A stretch of DNA of 46,407 nt, taken from QHXQ01 sp038322995 (GTDB lineage Bacteria; Acidobacteriota; Blastocatellia; Pyrinomonadales; Pyrinomonadaceae). The position numbers and the translations under genes are program-made. This document shows positions 1-7,907 of the stretch, piece after piece. Every line of letters begins with the position of its first letter. Within the stretch, counting starts at the first letter, position 1. A model generated the notes under the pieces. It saw only the letters and a program-made list of their open reading frames with translations. It ran no database searches and had not been told where the DNA came from. The stretch lies in the NCBI GenBank assembly GCA_038322995.1, contig JBBQGM010000038.1:1-46407 (forward strand). The letters are read 5' to 3'.

Positions 1-189
1 TGTTGGGCGTACATGGCGGGTCAATGGTTGGCACGCACCAATCCAATCAAGATCAAGAAACATGGGCGGCTGGCGAAAAGTCTTTTCCGTCATGGGTTCG
101 ATCACTTGCGACGCATCTTATGCAATCAGGATTGCACAGCCAAACGCTTTGATTTCATTAGACTTTGTAACCTTTTGTCATGTACTTAG
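1..189 (+). pseudogene. IS4-family transposase, C-terminal end (cut by window edge)
   Basis: Frame 1 is open from the first base to a TAG at 187-189 and encodes the last 62 residues of a protein. It contains KIKKHGRLAKSLFRHGFDHL near the middle and ends in LSCT. That basic KKHGRxAKSxFRxGxDxL block with an LSCT terminus is how I recognise the C-terminus of IS4-type DDE transposases. The catalytic residues lie upstream of the window, so I cannot tell whether the gene is intact. The element end should fall just after the stop. An IS1595-type element follows directly, so two insertion sequences abut here. Confidence 0.72.
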
Positions 190-204
190 AGTGAGATATT
201 GAAA

Positions 205-363
205 ATGGGGCGACGTGTCTACGGCGATGAGCGTCTATTCATGTTTCACAACAAAGCCTCCGTTGATAGTTTTGTAAGTGATACAAGAAAGGCACTCGCG
301 GCTAAGGGTTTCAGCGCGGACATATTAAAGGAAGAATGGCGCAAGTTTTTCGCTGCAAACTAG
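205..363 (+). CDS. Small hypothetical protein (52 aa)
   Basis: ATG at 205 opens a 52-residue frame ending at TAG 361-363 (starts MGRRVYGDERLF, ends EEWRKFFAAN). I do not recognise it. It begins about 15 bases after the IS4-type transposase stop, and its stop overlaps tail-to-tail with the stop of the minus-strand accessory ORF of the IS1595 element (shared CTAG at 360-363). It may be the remnant of a host gene cut by the two insertions, or an IS passenger. No clear ribosome binding site is visible. Charged, soluble-looking composition; no signal peptide or membrane segment. Confidence 0.3.
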   Translation: MGRRVYGDERLFMFHNKASVDSFVSDTRKALAAKGFSADILKEEWRKFFAAN

Positions 364-530
364 GACTTGTTGTTTAGGCTTTTCCTACGCTTTTTCTTGC
401 GCTCGTACTTGGCGAGTTCGGCATCAAGTTCTTTCTTAGGCACGGCCATTAAGCCTTTAGCCAGCCTCTCGAATTTCTCAAAAGGCTGGCTGGCTTCCGG
501 TTCATGTTGTGACGTTTTGTTAGCTTTCAT
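360..530 (-). CDS. IS1595-associated small accessory protein (56 aa)
   Basis: This minus-strand frame starts at ATG 530-528 and ends at TAG 362-360. It encodes a 56-residue charged protein with FEKFERLAKGLMAVPKKEL in the middle and a very basic tail (KKKRRK). Small proteins with an F-x-x-L-x-x-x-L-x-x-VP-K-x-E-L pattern are common next to ISXO2-like transposases; that is recollection, and the function is unknown. It lies 43 bases downstream of the transposase on the same strand, so it is probably co-transcribed. It resembles small helical antitoxin-like or DNA-binding proteins only in size and charge. Confidence 0.6.
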   Translation of the reverse strand: MKANKTSQHEPEASQPFEKFERLAKGLMAVPKKELDAELAKYERKKKRRKSLNNKS

Positions 531-573
531 TCATCACTTCTTTCTTCTACCGCGTCGCGGGCGTGCCTTGTCT

Positions 574-1536
574 TTAATGGCTCTGCCCCCCGCCGCCGGT
601 CAGTTGTTCACGGGTCAGACGTTTGCCAGCGACAGCTCTGACCACATGCAGAAACCGATCAGCATCATTCCCCTTGCGTGTATTGGATCTAAAAGTTTGC
701 TCGTCAAGATAGCGGAACAGATGGAACGGCTCAACGCTTACATACGTGCCTCTAATGCCACGCTTCAAGAGACTCCAAAAGTTTTCAATGCCGTTCGTGT
801 GAATCTGACCATCAACGTACTTCTCTGCATGGTCAATCACTTGATGGATGTAGTCAGCGTGCAGACCGCTATAGCCCTTCCAACCGTCCGTAAACAATTC
901 CGCGCCCGTTTCAACGTTAGCGCGCACTTCACTGTGCAGCGTGGCTTGCGTAGCGTCAGCAATCACTTTCGCGCGTACCTTACCGTCACGTTCAAGCAGG
1001 CCCATGACCGCAACCTTGCCCGCACCGCCCGTGCCGGTAATCTTCACGTTGCGTCTGCCCCTGTGCATGTTGCGCGCAAGGCCGCCAATGTATGTCTCGT
1101 CGGCTTCAACTTGACCGCCCATCTTGTTCTCAAACGAACCCGTCTGCATCGCAAGCCGGATGCGATGATTAAGAAACCATGCGCTCTTTTGCGTGATGTC
1201 CAGCGCGCGGGCAATCTCGTAAGAACTGACACCGTTTTTGCAGTTGGCAATCAGCCACATGGCCGCCAGCCACTTATCAAGGCCGATAGGCGAATCTTCC
1301 ATGATAGAGCCAAGTTTAACGCTGAACTGTTTCTTACAGGCTTTGCACTTCCAAGTGCGACGAGTCGAAAGATAGGAGACTTCTTTGCCTTCACAGATTG
1401 GACACGCCACGCCTTCGGGCCAGCGCATCTGCGCCATGAACGTAGTGCAAGTTTCAGGGTCAGAGAAATACTTAATGACTTCTTGCAACGTCTGCGGGAA
1501 GTCCGTTGTGCGTGGTTTCTTTTTGCCGCGTTCCAT
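574..1536 (-). CDS. IS1595-family (ISXO2-like) transposase
   Basis: A 320-residue DDE-type transposase. The N-terminal region carries a zinc-ribbon pair of CxxC motifs (CPICEGKEV and CKAC, about residues 45-70), followed by a helical DNA-binding segment (SYEIARALDITQKSAWFLNHRI). The catalytic ISXO2 domain starts at EADETYIGG, continues through LFTDGWKGYSGL (second Asp) and ends at HTNGIENFWSLLKRGIRGTY, which supplies the NxxEsxW-type distal motif. Length and domain order fit an intact enzyme. The start at 1536 is preceded by AGGG and sits almost at the predicted transcription start of a good promoter. Terminal inverted repeats could not be fixed with confidence. Confidence 0.88.
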   Translation of the reverse strand: MERGKKKPRTTDFPQTLQEVIKYFSDPETCTTFMAQMRWPEGVACPICEGKEVSYLSTRRTWKCKACKKQFSVKLGSIMEDSPIGLDKWLAAMWLIANCKNGVSSYEIARALDITQKSAWFLNHRIRLAMQTGSFENKMGGQVEADETYIGGLARNMHRGRRNVKITGTGGAGKVAVMGLLERDGKVRAKVIADATQATLHSEVRANVETGAELFTDGWKGYSGLHADYIHQVIDHAEKYVDGQIHTNGIENFWSLLKRGIRGTYVSVEPFHLFRYLDEQTFRSNTRKGNDADRFLHVVRAVAGKRLTREQLTGGGGQSH

Positions 1537-1543
1537 GCCCTAA

Positions 1544-1572
1544 CTTATAGCATAAAACTGTGGGTGAGTCAA
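1544..1572 (-). promoter_or_regulatory. Sigma-70 promoter of the IS1595 transposase
   Basis: On the minus strand, TTGACT (1572-1567) and TATAAG (1549-1544) are separated by 17 bases, a near-consensus pair. The predicted start falls about base 1537, one base before the transposase ATG at 1536, which implies a leaderless or almost leaderless mRNA. If the element ends near 1559, the -35 box lies in flanking DNA. Confidence 0.5.
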
Positions 1573-1599
1573 GTATATTATTGCCCAATTTTAACTATG

Positions 1600-1633
1600 A
1601 AGTCCAGCCACCGCGTTGCGGCTGGACTTTTAG
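1600..1633 (+). terminator. Intrinsic terminator-like hairpin
   Basis: AAGTCCAGCC (1600-1609) pairs with GGCTGGACTT (1620-1629) around a 10-base loop, followed by TTTAGTTT. It faces plus-strand transcription but no plus-strand gene now lies upstream except the IS-disrupted region, so it may belong to a lost gene. Confidence 0.55.
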
Positions 1634-1649
1634 TTTCTCGGCACTAACG

Positions 1650-2366
1650 ATGACGCAAGCCAAGCAGAATCAGACGGCACTAGCGAGCGGCTTTTGCTAC
1701 GACCCGCATGCGGCGGTGCGGCAACTGAGGAAGGTTGATCCGACGTTGGGCGCGTTGATGCGCTTATGCGGGCCGTTCAGTTTGCAAATACGCGCGCTAC
1801 ATAGTCCGTTCGAGTCGCTGGCGCGCAACATAGTCTATCAACAACTGCACGGCACGGCGGCGGCGGCGATCCACGCGCGCGTGATCGCCACTGTCGGCAA
1901 TGGGCGCAAACTGCACCCGCGCGACATTCTCTCGGCCGATGATCTGGTAATGCGTAACGCGGGCCTGTCCGGGGCAAAGACGGCGGCGCTCAAAGACCTC
2001 GCGGCCAAGACGCTTGCTGGGACAGTGCCCAGTCTCGCCCATTTGCGGCGGATGACGGATGAAGAGATCAGCGAACGGCTGACGAGCGTGCGTGGCATCG
2101 GGCGGTGGACGGTGGAGATGCTTTTGATGTCGCGCCTCGGACGCGGCGACGTGCTGCCCACGGGCGACCTCGGTGTGCGCCGCGGCTTCGCGTTCACCTA
2201 TCAACAACCAGAGCCGACACCGAAAGCGCTCGCGGAGTACGGCGAACGCTGGCGGCCCTATCGGACGGTCGCAAGCTGGTACATGTGGCGTGCGCTCGAA
2301 CTGCCGGCGGGCGCGTGGCCGCCGGCAGTGGCGCAGCAGCGTACCGGCCGCGCAGGGGCAAAGTAG
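1650..2366 (+). CDS. DNA-3-methyladenine glycosylase (HhH-GPD, AlkA-like)
   Basis: A 238-residue HhH-GPD protein that would excise alkylated bases, starting base-excision repair in the cytoplasm. The helix-hairpin-helix is LTSVRGIGRWTVEMLLM (about residues 147-163), and the catalytic aspartate lies in PTGDLGVRRG shortly after. The IVYQQLHGTAAAAI segment is the usual substrate-pocket helix. I chose ATG at 1650 because the upstream extension is not protein-like and crosses a terminator hairpin. It lacks the AlkA N-terminal Ada-like part, matching the shorter yeast MAG1/Bacillus type. The next gene starts 8 bases after its stop, so the two are probably co-transcribed. Confidence 0.88.
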   Translation: MTQAKQNQTALASGFCYDPHAAVRQLRKVDPTLGALMRLCGPFSLQIRALHSPFESLARNIVYQQLHGTAAAAIHARVIATVGNGRKLHPRDILSADDLVMRNAGLSGAKTAALKDLAAKTLAGTVPSLAHLRRMTDEEISERLTSVRGIGRWTVEMLLMSRLGRGDVLPTGDLGVRRGFAFTYQQPEPTPKALAEYGERWRPYRTVASWYMWRALELPAGAWPPAVAQQRTGRAGAK

Positions 2367-2374
2367 ACGAAAGG

Positions 2375-3118
2375 ATGAGCCGAGTCGTGCCGGAAGAGAT
2401 TGCGCGTCTATCGGGCCGCGAGCGCCCAAGCGGCCCGCCGCTCATGAAGCAGACTTGGGGCAAGCTGTTGTTTATGCACTGGCGCATTGCCGCCGCCAGC
2501 CTGCGCCCGCTTATACCTGCTGGGCTAACCATTGACACTTACGATGGCAGCGCATGGATCGGCGTCGTACCGTTCACGATGTGGGGCATACGGGCAAGGT
2601 TCGCGCCGCCCGTACCATGGGTCAGTGCTTTCCACGAGTTGAATGTCCGTACCTACGTGCAGCATGACGGCGTGCCCGGCGTCTGGTTTTTCTCGCTTGA
2701 CGCGAACAGTCTGCCCGCCGTGCTTGGCGCGCGGGCCTTCTATCACCTGCCCTATTTCCACGCCCGCATCGAACTTGCACAGACGGACGAGATGATTCGT
2801 TATGACCTGCGGCGTGTGCGACCCAACCCGCAGGCGGAGTTTCAGGCGACTTGGACGTGCGGCACGCTCTTGCCGGAATCGCTGCCCGACTCATTAGAAT
2901 TTTTTCTGACCGAGCGTTACTGTCTCTATGCGGCGCGTGGCAAAAAGCTTTACCGCGCACGCATTTACCACCGCCCGTGGCCTCTGCGCCGGGCCGGATT
3001 ATCCGCGTGGCACTCGACCATGATCGAAGCGCAAGGGTTGGCGACACCAGTGGGCGATCCGCTGCTGCATTATGCGGAAGCACTGGCGGTTGACATCTGG
3101 CCATTGAAAAGATTGTAG
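2375..3118 (+). CDS. DUF2071 family protein (YqjF-like)
   Basis: A 247-residue protein with the DUF2071 pattern: KLLFMHWRIAAASLRPLIPAGLTIDTYDG at the N-terminus, WIGVVPFTMWGIR, a long beta-rich middle (NVRTYVQHDGVPGVWFFSLDA) and a C-terminal ALAVDIWPL. The family resembles acetoacetate-decarboxylase-like folds, but its function is unknown. I chose ATG at 2375, with AAAGG immediately before it; an inner ATG (about 25 codons in, MKQTWGKLL) is also possible. It lies 8 bases after the glycosylase stop. No membrane segments. Confidence 0.85.
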   Translation: MSRVVPEEIARLSGRERPSGPPLMKQTWGKLLFMHWRIAAASLRPLIPAGLTIDTYDGSAWIGVVPFTMWGIRARFAPPVPWVSAFHELNVRTYVQHDGVPGVWFFSLDANSLPAVLGARAFYHLPYFHARIELAQTDEMIRYDLRRVRPNPQAEFQATWTCGTLLPESLPDSLEFFLTERYCLYAARGKKLYRARIYHRPWPLRRAGLSAWHSTMIEAQGLATPVGDPLLHYAEALAVDIWPLKRL

Positions 3119-3171
3119 CGCTCAGACTAAACGACTGCCGCAGTTCTTCGTTTGCTAGTGGCAGAAAGAAA

Positions 3172-3204
3172 ACGGGGTCGGAGTTCAGCCAACTCCGACC
3201 CCGT
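3172..3204 (-). terminator. Intrinsic terminator of rpoD
   Basis: A perfect 14-bp inverted repeat (3172-3185 with 3191-3204, 5-base loop). On the minus strand it is followed by TTTTCTTTC, 30 bases after the rpoD stop. It can also serve the convergent DUF2071 gene. Confidence 0.85.
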
Positions 3205-3233
3205 CTAATTCTTACTTTGGCCAAGCGCGCAGC

Positions 3234-4961
3234 TTATTGCTGGACACCGTTGACAAACGGCTTGAGCAGGCGTGCGCGCGATGGATGGCGTAGCTTGCGG
3301 AGGGCCTTGGCCTCGATCTGACGAATGCGCTCGCGGGTCACGTCGAAATCTTTGCCGACCTCTTCGAGCGTATGCTCCTCGCCTTGCGTGCCGATGCCGT
3401 AGCGCAGTTTGATCACCTTCTCCTCGCGCGGCGAGAGCGTGGCCAACACTTCGTCCGTGATCTGTCGCAGATTAGAAGAGACGACGGAATCAGCCGGGCT
3501 AACGCGCGATTTGTCCTCGATAAAGTCGCCGAGATGCGAATCCTCTTCCTCGCCGATGGGTGTCTCCAAAGAGATCGGCTGCTGTGCCAGTTTGAAGACG
3601 CCGCGCACCTTCGAGACCGGCATGTCCACGCGATCCGCAATCTCCTCACTGGTCGGCTCGCGGCCCAATTCCTGCACGAGGGCCCGCGAGGTGCGAATCA
3701 ATTTATTGATCGTCTCGATCATGTGGACGGGAATACGGATCGTGCGCGCCTGATCCGCGATCGCGCGTGTGATGGCCTGGCGAATCCACCACGTCGCGTA
3801 GGTCGAGAACTTGTAGCCGCGCCGCCACTCGAACTTGTCCACGCCGCGCATCAAGCCGATGTTGCCTTCTTGAATCAGATCGAGAAACTGCAACCCGCGA
3901 TTCGTATACTTCTTCGCGATGGAGACGACGAGCCGCAAGTTCGCTTCGGTCAACTCGCGCTTCGCCTGCACTGTCTGCGCTTCGCTCCGCGCGATGGCCA
4001 TGTGGGCGCGCCTGATCTCGACCGGCGAGACGTGGCGTTCCTCTTCGATCTGCTTGAGTCGCCGCTTGGCGGCCGTAATGCGCCGCTTGTACTCCTTCTC
4101 GTCTTCGGGCTTGATCCGCTTCCGATTCAGCTTCTCCGTACACTGCTCGATCTCGCGCTCGGCGACGCGCACCTCTTTCCACGCGGCGGCGATAGCATCA
4201 ATCAACCGCTGCCGCGCGCTGTCTTTCATCTTGAGATGCCCGATCTCGCGCGCCAACCCTAACCGGATACCCGCGACCTTACGCTTTAGCCGCAGCAACT
4301 TCTTACCGGGCTTTTTGCCGCGCGTGAGTTGCTGTTCGGCGCGCAATTTGAGCAATTCTTTTTGTCCATCCTGCGCAAATTTGCGGACGTGCTGCAAGCT
4401 TTCTAGTGTCCACTGCAAGTATTCGTCAGCCTTATCTTCAACCTCGGCCATATCGGCCTGGTCGGAGAAGGCCACGACATCGCGGATGCTGAGCGCGCCG
4501 CCTTCTAACTCTTCGCCGATCTCCAGCAACTCGCTGACAGTGATCGGCGAGCGCGAGATTACGCGATTCGACCGGATGATGCCGGCTTCGATGCGCTTGG
4601 CGATGGAGACTTCCTGTTCCCGCGTCAAGAGCGGGACAGTGCCCATTTGCCGCAAGTACATGCGCACAGGGTCAATTGATTTATCGTCATCGCCAGCGGA
4701 AAGGTCGAGATCATCCTCCTCCGCGAAGGCATCGTCTTGTTGTTCCTCGTGCGGCACGGCTGTGGCCGCCTGCTCGATCAGCAGATCGTCGGCATCAGTG
4801 TCACTCAGATTCGTGCCGTCCAACTTTTGCAACACGTCTTCAATGTCCGCCGGGATCGCATCTTCCGCCAGTTCCTGCCCTAAAGTCTCGAACGGCGAAT
4901 AGCTGTTGCCTCGCGGCTCAATGAAGCCCTCGTCACCACGCTTGTTCATATCAATGCTCAT
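3234..4961 (-). CDS. rpoD: RNA polymerase primary sigma factor RpoD (sigma-70)
   Basis: A 575-residue housekeeping sigma factor. After an acidic N-terminus comes region 1.2 (DPVRMYLRQMGTVPLLTREQEV, about 97-118), then a long charged insert rich in Lys/Arg (about 190-330, the non-conserved region). Region 2 (LRLVVSIAKKYTNRGLQFLDLIQEGN, then YKFSTYATWWIRQAITRAI) reads the -10 box. Region 3 contains IRIPVHMIETINKL, and region 4 (EEHTLEEVGKDFDVTRERIRQIEAKALRKLRHP) reads the -35 box. All regions are intact. GAGGAAATC precedes ATG 4961. No dnaG neighbour is present; the gene stands alone with its own terminator. Confidence 0.98.
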   Translation of the reverse strand: MSIDMNKRGDEGFIEPRGNSYSPFETLGQELAEDAIPADIEDVLQKLDGTNLSDTDADDLLIEQAATAVPHEEQQDDAFAEEDDLDLSAGDDDKSIDPVRMYLRQMGTVPLLTREQEVSIAKRIEAGIIRSNRVISRSPITVSELLEIGEELEGGALSIRDVVAFSDQADMAEVEDKADEYLQWTLESLQHVRKFAQDGQKELLKLRAEQQLTRGKKPGKKLLRLKRKVAGIRLGLAREIGHLKMKDSARQRLIDAIAAAWKEVRVAEREIEQCTEKLNRKRIKPEDEKEYKRRITAAKRRLKQIEEERHVSPVEIRRAHMAIARSEAQTVQAKRELTEANLRLVVSIAKKYTNRGLQFLDLIQEGNIGLMRGVDKFEWRRGYKFSTYATWWIRQAITRAIADQARTIRIPVHMIETINKLIRTSRALVQELGREPTSEEIADRVDMPVSKVRGVFKLAQQPISLETPIGEEEDSHLGDFIEDKSRVSPADSVVSSNLRQITDEVLATLSPREEKVIKLRYGIGTQGEEHTLEEVGKDFDVTRERIRQIEAKALRKLRHPSRARLLKPFVNGVQQ

Positions 4962-5610
4962 GATTTCCTCAGTTACCCTCTAACTGTGCCCGGCGAGAGC
5001 TTCCCGTTTGAACGGTCACTCTGCTGGCGGTAGTGTCCGCCCTTCCCGCTCAACGCCTGCAACTTGTCGCATCACAATAAAATTAAGCTGTTGATACGAC
5101 AGGGATTAGATGCACCCACAGGGCATCCTGTTGCATTCCGTGATACGGCCGCTACGGTTGCTTTGTTTCGGTCGCGTATCTATCTTGTAAAATCGTGGGA
5201 TAGTAACAGAAAACCGGCAAATGAGCTAGCAATAAGTATATGGGCCGCTGAGACTGTCCGTTTGCCGGACTGGATTGGCCGCGTCCAATCTCTATCTGGC
5301 ACAGAGCCTGAGCGGCTGCAAGCTTGATTAGAGCAGCATTATTTAACCGGCGTATGCCGAAAGTCTGTGCCTTCGTTAAGAATGGGAATAACCCCCGCCC
5401 GATTGCATTATGGACAAGTTTTTTGCGTAGCTGGCAGGCGACCGCATCGTTGGTGAAATTATATCCGAACTCTGTCGCCTGGCGGACATGTTTTGTGCTA
5501 AATTTGCAGGGTGGCGCGGACACAGTTGTTCAGTTGTCCACAATTGCCCCGATAAATCCTCAAAGTATAAGCCCGTTATTAGCATAACTCTTCGTCTGCC
5601 TTCCGACAGT
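4962..5610. other. Divergent intergenic region between rpoD and the GGDEF-EAL gene
   Basis: About 650 bases, locally less GC-rich than its flanks. I see no convincing gene: the short open frames here have no recognisable domain and no good ribosome binding site. It should hold the rpoD promoter on the minus strand, which I could not pin down, and a likely plus-strand promoter at 5544-5571. Confidence 0.5.
5544..5571 (+). promoter_or_regulatory. Possible sigma-70 promoter for the GGDEF-EAL gene
   Basis: TTGCCC (5544-5549), a 16-base spacer, and TATAAG (5566-5571), placing the start about 33 bases before ATG 5611. The -35 box is weak; the -10 box is good. Confidence 0.35.
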
Positions 5611-7794
5611 ATGGACGTTCAGGGTAGTCGTTTCACCAAGTTTTTCATGTGGACGGTCATCGCGCTGGGTGCGGCGGCATTCGCCTACTCGGCGACGCGC
5701 CTGCCCGTGGCGCAGCTCGACCGGCGCTTCCTGATACTGGCGCTGATCACCGTCGGCATCGGTTCGCGCCTGAGTGTGCGCGTGCCCCGCGTGCGCGGTC
5801 AGATCACTGTCTCCGACACTTTCCTGTTCCTCACGATCCTGTTGTTTGACGGCGAAGCCGCGATTCTGCTGGCAACTGTCGAGGCGGTCTCCACTTCATT
5901 GCGGGTGACAAAAAAGAAGTTTCATCACTTGTTCAATGCGGGCGTGATGGCGCTCTCATATTTTCTGACCGTCTGGACGGTGCGATTATCCTTCGGCTCA
6001 CCGGCCGAACTAGCGCAACAGGTGTACTCCGACAAGCTGATCATGGCCTTGAGCGTGATGGCGCTCGTGCAGTATGCAACGAACACGTCGTTGATCGCTG
6101 GTTGTTTATCGTTGAAATCCGGTGCGCGCTTCTGGCCCGTCTGGAAAGGCTATTTCCTCTATACCTCGCTGACTTACTTCGCGGGCGCGTCGGCCGCCGG
6201 TCTCATCGCCAAACTCGTCGGCTCGGTCGGCTTCTATGCCTTTCTGGCCATGACGCCGATCATCGTCATCGTCTATTTCACTTATCGCACTTACCTCAAT
6301 AGCGTCGAGTCGAAGATGCTGCAGATCGAGCAGGCCGAGCATCACGTCGAAGAACTCTCCAGCCACATCGCAGAGCAGCAACGCATCAGCCAGGAGCTAG
6401 AGCATAGCCGCGAGCACTTTCGTCATGCCGCGTTCCACGATGCGCTCACGGGACTGCCGAACCGCACGCTCTTGCTCGATCATCTGACGCTCGCCATCGA
6501 GCGCGCCCGCCGCCACAGCGACCATCTATTCGCCGTCCTCTTCGTCGATCTTGACCGCTTCAAAAACATTAATGACAGCCTTGGCCATGGCGTCGGTGAC
6601 CAGTTGCTCGTTTCGCTCGCGCGCCGGCTTGAAGGCTGCCTGCGCCCGATGGACACGGTGGCGCGACTCGGCGGCGACGAGTTCGCCATCTTGCTTGACG
6701 GACTGGCTGACATGCGCGCCGCTATCGCCGTCGCGGAGCGCGTGCAGAGCGAGTTAGCGCAGCCCTTTAACCTGAACGGGCACGAGGTCTATACAACCGC
6801 CAGCATCGGCATCACGCTGAGCGCCACGGGCTACACGCTGCCGGAGAACGTCCTGCGCGATGCCGACACCGCGATGTACCGCGCCAAAGAGAACGGCAAA
6901 GCGCGCCACGAACTTTTCGACACGGTGATGCACGCTCGCGCCGTCGCGCTGCTGACGCTTGAGAACGATCTACGCCGCGCCGTCGAACGCCACGAGTTTC
7001 AGGTCTACTATCAGCCGATCATCGCGCTCAACACGAACCGTATCGCGGGCTTCGAGGCGTTGCTGCGCTGGCCGCACGCGGAGCGCGGTTTTGTCGCGCC
7101 CGACGAGTTCATTCCGCTGGCCGAGGAGACCGGGCTGATCTTCGAGATCGGCCGCTGGGTGCTAGACGAAGCGTGCCGGCAAATGTGCCAGCTACAAAAG
7201 CTTGTGCCCTACCCGCTCACGATCAGCGTCAACTTATCGAGCCGGCAGTTCAGCCAGCCGCATTTGATCGAACAGATCAAACAGACGCTCATTGAGACGG
7301 GGCTTGATCCGCGCAGCCTGCTGCTTGAACTGACGGAGAGCGTCGTCATGGAGAACGCCGAAGCGGCCGCCGCGATGCTCAAACAACTCCGCGCCCTCGG
7401 TGTACAGTTGAGCATCGACGACTTCGGCACAGGCTATTCGTCGCTCAGCTATCTGCATCGCTTCCCGCTCTCGATGTTAAAGATCGACCGCACGTTCATC
7501 GGTCATATGGATGTAGGCGGCGAGAACACCGAAATCGTCCGCACGATCATCACGCTGGCTAATAATCTGGGCATGCAGGTGGTCGCGGAGGGCGTCGAGA
7601 CGGCGGCGCAACTTGCACACCTGCGCATGCTTAATTGCACCTACGGGCAGGGCTATTTCTTCTCCCGGCCGGTGGCCGCCGAACAGGTCGCCGCCCTGTT
7701 AACCGGGCAAACCGAGAATACTCACACCGCTGTCCTAAACCTTGTTGACGAGCCAGTGCTCGACCCTGACAGCGTCTCAAATTACATCAACTGA
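5611..7794 (+). CDS. Membrane-anchored GGDEF-EAL cyclic-di-GMP enzyme
   Basis: A 727-residue protein. Residues 10-226 form about seven hydrophobic segments (an MASE-like sensor). Residues 231-265 look coiled-coil, followed by the GGDEF domain (GGDEF at 354-358) and the EAL domain (FEALLRW at 481-487, IDDFGTGYSSLSYLHRFPLSMLKIDR, VAEGVET). An RxxD inhibitory site (RPMD, 345-348) stands five residues before GGDEF. Both active-site signatures are intact, so it could make and break c-di-GMP at the inner membrane. ATG 5611 is chosen because the first membrane segment begins right after; upstream codons are not protein-like. It is monocistronic and followed by a hairpin. Confidence 0.9.
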   Translation: MDVQGSRFTKFFMWTVIALGAAAFAYSATRLPVAQLDRRFLILALITVGIGSRLSVRVPRVRGQITVSDTFLFLTILLFDGEAAILLATVEAVSTSLRVTKKKFHHLFNAGVMALSYFLTVWTVRLSFGSPAELAQQVYSDKLIMALSVMALVQYATNTSLIAGCLSLKSGARFWPVWKGYFLYTSLTYFAGASAAGLIAKLVGSVGFYAFLAMTPIIVIVYFTYRTYLNSVESKMLQIEQAEHHVEELSSHIAEQQRISQELEHSREHFRHAAFHDALTGLPNRTLLLDHLTLAIERARRHSDHLFAVLFVDLDRFKNINDSLGHGVGDQLLVSLARRLEGCLRPMDTVARLGGDEFAILLDGLADMRAAIAVAERVQSELAQPFNLNGHEVYTTASIGITLSATGYTLPENVLRDADTAMYRAKENGKARHELFDTVMHARAVALLTLENDLRRAVERHEFQVYYQPIIALNTNRIAGFEALLRWPHAERGFVAPDEFIPLAEETGLIFEIGRWVLDEACRQMCQLQKLVPYPLTISVNLSSRQFSQPHLIEQIKQTLIETGLDPRSLLLELTESVVMENAEAAAAMLKQLRALGVQLSIDDFGTGYSSLSYLHRFPLSMLKIDRTFIGHMDVGGENTEIVRTIITLANNLGMQVVAEGVETAAQLAHLRMLNCTYGQGYFFSRPVAAEQVAALLTGQTENTHTAVLNLVDEPVLDPDSVSNYIN

Positions 7795-7816
7795 ACAACC
7801 TGCGCCGCGCATACGT

Positions 7817-7837
7817 CGCGCCTATTCGGCGCGTTTT
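7817..7837 (+). terminator. Short GC hairpin with T-run after the GGDEF-EAL gene
   Basis: CGCGCC (7817-7822) pairs with GGCGCG (7828-7833) around TATTC, followed by TTTTCT. It lies 23 bases after the stop. The stem is only 6 bp. Confidence 0.5.
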
Positions 7838-7907
7838 CTAAACCTGACCGGCTAAGTTATTATCACGCGCGTTCGCATAGCTTACGCACAGCAGGTCGGT
7901 TCACGAT

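Larger units (their letters stand above)
344..1559 (-). mobile_element. IS1595-type insertion sequence (approximate limits)
   Basis: Transposase plus accessory ORF form one insertion sequence. The limits given are those of an imperfect inverted similarity between 344-364 and 1539-1559 (15 of 21 positions match, both read inward). It lies just outside the two genes but is too weak to prove the ends. No 8-base target duplication was found at these limits, so the true ends may lie further out. Confidence 0.45.

Noticed and set aside
1..1640. Exact terminal inverted repeats and target duplication of the IS1595 element
   Set aside because: The best pair (344-364 with 1539-1559, 15 of 21) is too weak to prove the ends, and no 8-base duplication was found.
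3919..4902. Long plus-strand open frame of 327 codons opposite rpoD
   Set aside because: It is antisense to conserved RpoD, Ser/Arg-rich, with no domain and no ribosome binding site. GC-rich codon use produces such shadows.
5064..5327. 87-codon frame in the rpoD/GGDEF intergenic region
   Set aside because: No recognisable domain, no ribosome binding site, and it overlaps the expected rpoD promoter region.
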